DNA of 64,000 nucleotides from a virus. The stretch covers positions 1 through 64,000 of IMG/VR virus record IMGVR_UViG_3300023181_000005; one strand, 5' to 3'. Below are positions 59,911-64,000 of this stretch, piece after piece. Numbering within the stretch: the first letter of the stretch is position 1; every line of letters starts with the position of its first letter. The translations under genes and the position numbers were made by a program. Below the pieces are notes generated by a model. The model searched no databases. It saw only the letters and a list, made by a program, of their open reading frames with translations, and was not told the origin of the DNA.

Positions 59911-60246
59911 ATGGACGACAAAGAATTACCAAAGCGCAAATGGGTGTACTTAATGCAGCCAATGGATTACGAGATGTCTCCATGTCCATGCGGCAACACT
60001 GATATTGATTGGTCGGAATACGAGAAGCATCTTTGGTGTCCCAAGTGCGAGAAAGACTTTATCCCTGAGTTTAGTGGCCCCTTCGACGGCCCGATTGGAG
60101 TGAATTTATGTAAAATGATAGGCATAACATTTGATCGCTTTAACTTAGAAAGTCAGACCGTTGAAGAGTTCACGGAAGTTAAGCGTGGTGAGTGGGATTG
60201 GGTTCCATCGCCAACCCCCAGCAGTGATGCCGAGAACCCTTGTTGA
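59911..60246 (+). CDS. Zinc-ribbon conserved protein
   Basis: The 111-residue protein has CPCGNTDIDWSEYEKHLWCPKCEKDFIP-like zinc spacing (CxC at about residue 25 and CPKC about 20 residues later) and an acidic C-terminus. Common in phage accessory regions; function unknown. Confidence 0.65.
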   Translation: MDDKELPKRKWVYLMQPMDYEMSPCPCGNTDIDWSEYEKHLWCPKCEKDFIPEFSGPFDGPIGVNLCKMIGITFDRFNLESQTVEEFTEVKRGEWDWVPSPTPSSDAENPC

Positions 60247-60254
60247 TTGATTTT

Positions 60255-60566
60255 ATGACACACTACCTTAAAACAGACAAAGATGTATGGCTCGCAGTCT
60301 TTAACCTGGAGAAGACTTTTGAGATCCGTAAAAACGACCGCAACTTTCAAGTAGATGATGTGCTTGTATTACGCCCAACAAGGCACACTGGCGCAGAGAT
60401 GGCGAATGGGGAGCCATTGGAGTATCTACCTCAAGAGCCCATCCATGCGATTGTGATTTATATTCTCAATGGGCCAATTTACGGACTCGCTGAAGGATGG
60501 TGTATTATGTCTATCAACACCCTAGTAAGCGTTGAGTACCAAGAACCAACCCCCACAGCAACCTAA
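60255..60566 (+). CDS. DUF3850/ASCH-like protein
   Basis: The 103-residue protein starts HYLKTDKDVWLAVFN, then EKTFEIRKNDRNFQVDDVL, and ends PIYGLAEGWCIMSIN. This is the DUF3850 arrangement, a PUA/ASCH-type fold that binds RNA or nucleosides in relatives. Start at 60255 keeps the family N-terminus. Confidence 0.8.
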   Translation: MTHYLKTDKDVWLAVFNLEKTFEIRKNDRNFQVDDVLVLRPTRHTGAEMANGEPLEYLPQEPIHAIVIYILNGPIYGLAEGWCIMSINTLVSVEYQEPTPTAT

Positions 60567-60570
60567 CGAT

Positions 60571-60795
60571 ATGAATAATCCAATTGGCCTACAATGCGAG
60601 CATCCAAACTGCGGTGCATCAGAGGAAGTTATCGACTTCCTTCCACTCCCTGAAGACGAAGAAGATGGATGGGAGAGCGAGCCGGTGGCGCTTTGTCCAC
60701 TTCATTGCGAGGGCAGAATCCCCGTGCCAGCAAAAGACCCGGCATTATGCCATCGTGGCGTTGTGGGAGGGGCAACTGGGCTTACTTCTCCATAA
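60571..60795 (+). CDS. Small Cys-rich protein
   Basis: The 74-residue protein from 60571 has CEHPNCGASEE, then CPLHCEG and a later CHRG, a likely zinc-binding set, with an acidic middle. Unknown function. Confidence 0.55.
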   Translation: MNNPIGLQCEHPNCGASEEVIDFLPLPEDEEDGWESEPVALCPLHCEGRIPVPAKDPALCHRGVVGGATGLTSP

Positions 60796-60825
60796 CCCCA
60801 TGTTCAACCCCTTCAAACGCGAGGA

Positions 60826-61383
60826 ATGAAAAGCCACCCCAACGCCAATTACGTCAGCAATGATGATGTGCAGACGCCGCCCGAGCTTGCGCTTGGAATC
60901 ATGCGTCACTTCAAGCCATCTGGTATATTTTTTGAGCCATGCAAGGGGGATGGGGCTTTCATTAAAGCCCTTGGTCGTTGGCAGGCAAGCGCCACCAAAG
61001 AGGGCGAATCCTCGCCCGTGCAACGTACTGAGTGGAGCGAAATTAAAGAAGGTCGTGATTTCTTAAATCCTCACTACTATGTCATCAAGGCAGACTGGCT
61101 CATTACGAACCCGCCCTGGTCAAAAGTTCGCGAGTTCCTGCAACGCTCCATGCAGATTGCCGACAACATCGTCTTCCTTATGACAGTCAACCACTGCTGG
61201 ACGAAGGCCCGTGTGCGCGATGTAAAGGAAGCTGGCTTTGGACTCAAAGAGATCCTGCTGTGCGACATGCCGAAAGAGTTTCCGCAGAGCGGATTTCAAC
61301 TCGGGGCAATGCACTGGCAACGAGGCTGGAAGGGCGATATTAAACTTTCGTCGTTAGAGACGCCCAGTAAAATCCACGTTTGA
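60826..61383 (+). CDS. Adenine DNA methyltransferase-like protein
   Basis: The 185-residue protein begins after a GAGGA ribosome site. It has motif I-like FFEPCKGDGAFIKAL and motif IV TNPPWSKV, the NPPW of N6-adenine methyltransferases. The remaining motifs are weak and the protein is small, with no target-recognition domain apparent. It may methylate phage DNA to avoid restriction. A structural relative without activity is possible. Confidence 0.65.
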   Translation: MKSHPNANYVSNDDVQTPPELALGIMRHFKPSGIFFEPCKGDGAFIKALGRWQASATKEGESSPVQRTEWSEIKEGRDFLNPHYYVIKADWLITNPPWSKVREFLQRSMQIADNIVFLMTVNHCWTKARVRDVKEAGFGLKEILLCDMPKEFPQSGFQLGAMHWQRGWKGDIKLSSLETPSKIHV

Positions 61384-61432
61384 ATGAAATATGATCTTGC
61401 CAACAACTAAAGTGTAATCTAAATAGCAGCCT

Positions 61433-62140
61433 ATGAAGAAACAAATTGACTGGAATGCTGTGGATTGGAACTTGTCGAACAAGAAACTTGCCAGGAAATA
61501 CAGGGTTACAACCCAAAAGGTTTCGCTCGCTAGGGGATTTGTTGGACACAAGAGGCCACCAAAGATGGATCAATTTGACTGGTCTGGTGTTGATTGGACT
61601 CTAACCGAGTTTGCCATCGTGGCTAAACATGGCATCCCTCTCCATCATGTCAGGAAGAAGCGAATTTCACTGGGTCTGCCATTAGGGAAACAAGGCCGCA
61701 AGCCAGTCGGGCCTAAAGATCCTCGCGTGAAGGTGAAATTTAAGAAGCTGGATTTCACTAAGACTAATCAGCAACTTTCAGTAATTCACAAGGTCTCGCA
61801 TGAGCGCATTCGCCAGCTACGTTTAGCGGCGGGATTGCCCTCAAGCTCAACTCTTCATGAGGAGCCTGAGTGGAAATCAAAGATTGATCCGAAGAAGACT
61901 ATTTCGGAGAATGCAAGGACGCTAAATGTCGATGCTTCTACTGTTAACGCCTTCGTTAAAAGGATGGGGATTGAATGCAATAAATATCAAAAACCATGCA
62001 AGCACAATTGGCACTCCGCTGATTGGAATCAGCCATCACCCGTAATAGCTAAGCAGCTTGGGATCACTAAGTCTTACGTTTCAAAAAGGCGAAGCAAGTA
62101 CGCGCCAAAGACCGTTGGAAAATTCAGAGTGAACCACTAG
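61433..62140 (+). CDS. Tandem helix-turn-helix repeat protein
   Basis: The 235-residue protein repeats a unit of about 45-50 residues beginning with DW or similar: DWNLSNKKLARKYRVTTQK, DWTLTEFAIVAKHGIPLHH, DFTKTNQQLSVIHKVSHER, a diverged ISENARTLNVDASTV, and DWNQPSPVIAKQLGITK. Each unit has an HTH-like pattern, giving about five in a row, with Arg/Lys-rich joints. Such arrays could bind a repeated DNA site. The target is unknown. Confidence 0.65.
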   Translation: MKKQIDWNAVDWNLSNKKLARKYRVTTQKVSLARGFVGHKRPPKMDQFDWSGVDWTLTEFAIVAKHGIPLHHVRKKRISLGLPLGKQGRKPVGPKDPRVKVKFKKLDFTKTNQQLSVIHKVSHERIRQLRLAAGLPSSSTLHEEPEWKSKIDPKKTISENARTLNVDASTVNAFVKRMGIECNKYQKPCKHNWHSADWNQPSPVIAKQLGITKSYVSKRRSKYAPKTVGKFRVNH

Positions 62141-62145
62141 AGAAT

Positions 62146-62577
62146 ATGAACACAGATCACTTAACACCCGAAGATATTACAGAAGCTTGGCGTTGGGCTG
62201 ACGGGGGCAACAGAATGGAAGTGAACCTCAATTTCATTCGACTGCTCCCAGACCCGCCGCAAAAGCCATCGCGCCCCATGCTACTTCCAATTGTAGATCC
62301 TATGCCGCCCGTGAGTGAGGGGTGTGTGAGGGTGTTTGGCGTTATGAGCGAGGGAAGGATGGATTCCCTATGCCATATCAAGGGGAATTTCGATACTTGC
62401 TACACCGACATCCTCCTCCCCGTTGAAGATGATCGTGCGGAGTTTGAGTGGGCTGTAGTCAAGACTTCTGCGCAAGCAAATCTTGAGCGCAAGGGTAATG
62501 GCTACTCCAACCCAACAATCCAGTTCGCATTCGAAGTCTGGACCGCCGCGAAGAAGGCTGGAAAGGAGGGGTTGTGA
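62146..62577 (+). CDS. DPMPP-motif protein, copy 2
   Basis: The 143-residue protein shares LPIVDPMPPVSEGCVRV with the protein at 50954-51346. It has a helical N-terminus (DITEAWRWADGGNRM) and a C-terminal IQFAFEVWTAAKKAG. Function unknown. Its stop overlaps a GTG start. Confidence 0.6.
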   Translation: MNTDHLTPEDITEAWRWADGGNRMEVNLNFIRLLPDPPQKPSRPMLLPIVDPMPPVSEGCVRVFGVMSEGRMDSLCHIKGNFDTCYTDILLPVEDDRAEFEWAVVKTSAQANLERKGNGYSNPTIQFAFEVWTAAKKAGKEGL

Positions 62578-62762
62578 AAATAATCAAACCCGGAATTCCA
62601 AAAAGGGAGATTGAAAGGGAGTGCACATGCACATCATGCGGATGCGTTTTTACGTTCAAGGCGCATGAGGCTAGATATGTGAGCGACTTTAGGGATGGTG
62701 ATTTTCTAGCGATACACTGCCCTCAAGATGGCTGCAAAGCGGAGAACTTTATCACCCCATGA
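62574..62762 (+). CDS. Small zinc-finger-like protein
   Basis: The 62-residue protein begins at GTG within a GTGA overlap. It has CTCTSCGCVFTFKAHEA and HCPQDGC, making a four-Cys zinc site likely. Similar small proteins are common in phage genomes, function unknown. Confidence 0.6.
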   Translation: MKIIKPGIPKREIERECTCTSCGCVFTFKAHEARYVSDFRDGDFLAIHCPQDGCKAENFITP

Positions 62763-62926
62763 TCGGACTCCTCTACCGCCTCATCATCGGGCGCTTCTCA
62801 TCTTGCCAGCACAAGTGGGAGATTCATGATACCACGCGCATTGTGATTGAAAATAACGTGGCCGTTGGAACCAAGTACCACCTTCGCTGCGAGCATTGCG
62901 GCGATATGAAGAAAGTTGAGTTATGA
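62759..62926 (+). CDS. 55-residue small Cys-pair protein
   Basis: Read directly; ATG in an ATGA overlap. The first half is partly hydrophobic (IGLLYRLIIGRFSSCQH) and the end has CEHCGD. Both ends are coupled to neighbours, supporting translation. Confidence 0.55.
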   Translation: MIGLLYRLIIGRFSSCQHKWEIHDTTRIVIENNVAVGTKYHLRCEHCGDMKKVEL

Positions 62927-63093
62927 AACGCCTTTTCTACCTATCTATCATTCTATTAATCGCCTTTGTGGTGCTTGACATATCGTCACTCTACCATGGG
63001 CAACCATTCCATTTTGGTGACATTATAACAATGGCGAACCTTGCCATTAACGCCATCATCGCTCACAGATATGCACGGCAGGAGGAAAGTTGA
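62923..63093 (+). CDS. 56-residue membrane protein
   Basis: Starts at an ATGA overlap. Hydrophobic segments KRLFYLSIILLIAFVVL and TMANLAINAIIA, with a charged end (RYARQEES). Its last codons, GGAGGAAA, serve as ribosome site for the next gene. Confidence 0.55.
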   Translation: MKRLFYLSIILLIAFVVLDISSLYHGQPFHFGDIITMANLAINAIIAHRYARQEES

Positions 63094-63096
63094 TTT

Positions 63097-63600
63097 ATGA
63101 AAAAGAAACAACCCAAGACATTATCGGAAGAGTTCGGACTACCAAAAGGCAGCTTCGTTAAGCACGTTAGAGCTACTCAACGCAAGGATAAGGCAGATGA
63201 AAAGGCTCATGCTAAACGCCTAACCAAGGCGATGAATAAGAAGCTCTCCCAAAAGCGCATTGACCAACTCAGCAATGACGTTTCTGAGGATATTGCCAGC
63301 GGCACGAAAGATGAACTGCGGCAGGTCATCCGGTATTGGATGGAGAGAGCTGAAGATGCTAGACAAAAGTCGCAGTCTCACAATGAGGATGCCATGCGTG
63401 GGATAATCGAAACCTCACGCAAGGAACGGGAATCATACCAGAGGGCTTTTGATGAAATGAGGAGGTCAACGCCGCAACCTCCACCAATGACATTTCCTTC
63501 TCCGCCAATCTATGTGTGGCCTTATATGCCATATCACACACCGTCACCGTATGAAGTCACATGCAATGCCGCCCCTCAACCATACAGTCACACACCATGA
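63097..63600 (+). CDS. Basic protein with Pro/Tyr-rich tail, unknown
   Basis: The 167-residue protein follows a GGAGGAAA ribosome site, one of the strongest in the window. It is basic and helical (RATQRKDKADEKAHAKR, DELRQVIRYWMERAEDA), ending in a Pro/Tyr-rich segment (YVWPYMPYHTPSPYEV). It could bind nucleic acid or scaffold a complex; unknown. Confidence 0.6.
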   Translation: MKKKQPKTLSEEFGLPKGSFVKHVRATQRKDKADEKAHAKRLTKAMNKKLSQKRIDQLSNDVSEDIASGTKDELRQVIRYWMERAEDARQKSQSHNEDAMRGIIETSRKERESYQRAFDEMRRSTPQPPPMTFPSPPIYVWPYMPYHTPSPYEVTCNAAPQPYSHTP

Positions 63601-63791
63601 AACGCCTGCTCATCCTCGCCGCGCTCTTGACTGGGTGTGATGCGCCAGATGCCAAGAAAACTGAAACGAAGTTTGAGCTATGGACAATCATCGAAATTGA
63701 TGGATGTGATTATATCCAGAATAACTCTTCGAGAGCTTCCCCGCTCATCCATCACGCGGGCTGCAAGAACCCTGTGCATCAGGGGCGTTGA
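63597..63791 (+). CDS. Small lipoprotein
   Basis: The 64-residue protein from the ATG in an ATGA overlap has a signal sequence KRLLILAALLTGC with lipobox LTGC, followed by a short mature part with two Cys. Unknown role; a second lipoprotein besides the one at 41418-41657. Confidence 0.7.
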   Translation: MKRLLILAALLTGCDAPDAKKTETKFELWTIIEIDGCDYIQNNSSRASPLIHHAGCKNPVHQGR

Positions 63792-63816
63792 CGGTTACGG
63801 CTCAGTCTGATACTGT
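63788..63816 (+). promoter_or_regulatory. Sigma-70-type promoter
   Basis: TTGACG (63788-63793) and TACTGT (63811-63816) are 17 bases apart, with an ATG at 63826. The expected transcription start (about 63823) would leave almost no leader. Confidence 0.65.
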
Positions 63817-63825
63817 GCGCCCATA

Positions 63826-64000
63826 ATGGCGTCCACTCAAAAAGTCCCAGCTCAATTCCTTGTACGCAGGTATGGAATGGAGTTCGGGCCTTTGCGCGAC
63901 GTCAAAGGCAACCCAGTTGGACCTAAGCCAGACTGGCAGATTGAGATCGAAGTCCTGCGACTTTACGATTCCTTAAAGGCTCAAGGGGCCGCTGGCATGA
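63826..64000 (+). CDS. N-terminal fragment of a gene leaving the window
   Basis: The open frame begins at ATG 63826 and continues to the last base, about 58 residues. It begins MASTQKVPAQFLVRRYG and includes WQIEIEVLRLYDSLKAQG. The product cannot be identified from this part. Its position under its own promoter may mean the start of a new, perhaps packaging, operon. Confidence 0.5.
   Translation, partial: MASTQKVPAQFLVRRYGMEFGPLRDVKGNPVGPKPDWQIEIEVLRLYDSLKAQGAAGM

Overview
The window is part of a tailed double-stranded DNA phage (Caudoviricetes), or a phage-plasmid, of an unidentified bacterial host. The evidence is a head module (portal, scaffold, major capsid protein), tail and fibre genes, a holin/amidase lysis cassette, Bet-type recombination genes and a DnaB-type helicase, plus dozens of tiny genes joined by ATGA or TAATG stop/start overlaps. 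I see no bacterial housekeeping genes, rRNA or tRNA. The host cannot be named from the sequence. Two small lipoprotein genes and a mostly weak use of Shine-Dalgarno sites are the only hints.

Layout. (1) 1-3031, plus strand: a glycosylation block with the end of a collagen-type (PLOD-like) glycosyltransferase, a SAM methyltransferase and two further glycosyltransferase-like genes. (2) 3201-27462, minus strand: the virion operon. Read in transcription order it runs portal, a short capsid-protein paralogue, scaffold, major capsid protein, tail and fibre genes (including two collagen-like fibres and a prolyl-hydroxylase-like enzyme), a tail-tubular-like protein, and a 2013-residue polyvalent protein thought to be an internal virion protein. 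A homing endonuclease (20882-21523) is inserted in the opposite orientation just past the capsid gene. (3) 27542-28460, plus: lysis cassette. (4) 28473-34641, minus: small accessory genes, an HNH nuclease and a first replisome-organiser-like gene. (5) 34839-40982, plus: small genes. The first seven are separated by strong hairpins and the later ones are packed with overlaps. (6) 40979-55323, minus: replication and recombination, comprising a replisome organiser with GTTAC iterons, DnaB-like helicase, PAPS-reductase-like protein, RuvC-like resolvase, MazG-like protein, a protein with an SSB-like tail, a Cas4/RecB-like nuclease, Bet and a broken HNH gene. (7) 55455-58226, plus: an XRE regulator and accessory genes. 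(8) 58550-59455, minus: a plasmid-type replicase. (9) 59615-64000, plus: accessory genes, a DNA-methyltransferase-like gene, a multi-HTH protein, and a promoter driving a gene that leaves the window.

The most coherent new system is a possible virion-collagen modification pathway. A 2-oxoglutarate oxygenase lies three bases downstream of a 444-residue collagen-like fibre gene, a second collagen-like fibre sits in the same operon, and the flanks carry sugar-transfer genes, one resembling the glycosyltransferase domain of collagen lysyl hydroxylases. Other notable points are a miniature capsid paralogue between portal and scaffold, a promoter with a four-hairpin leader in front of the capsid gene, iterons inside a replication gene as in lambda O, and a plasmid replicase pointing to an alternative replication mode.
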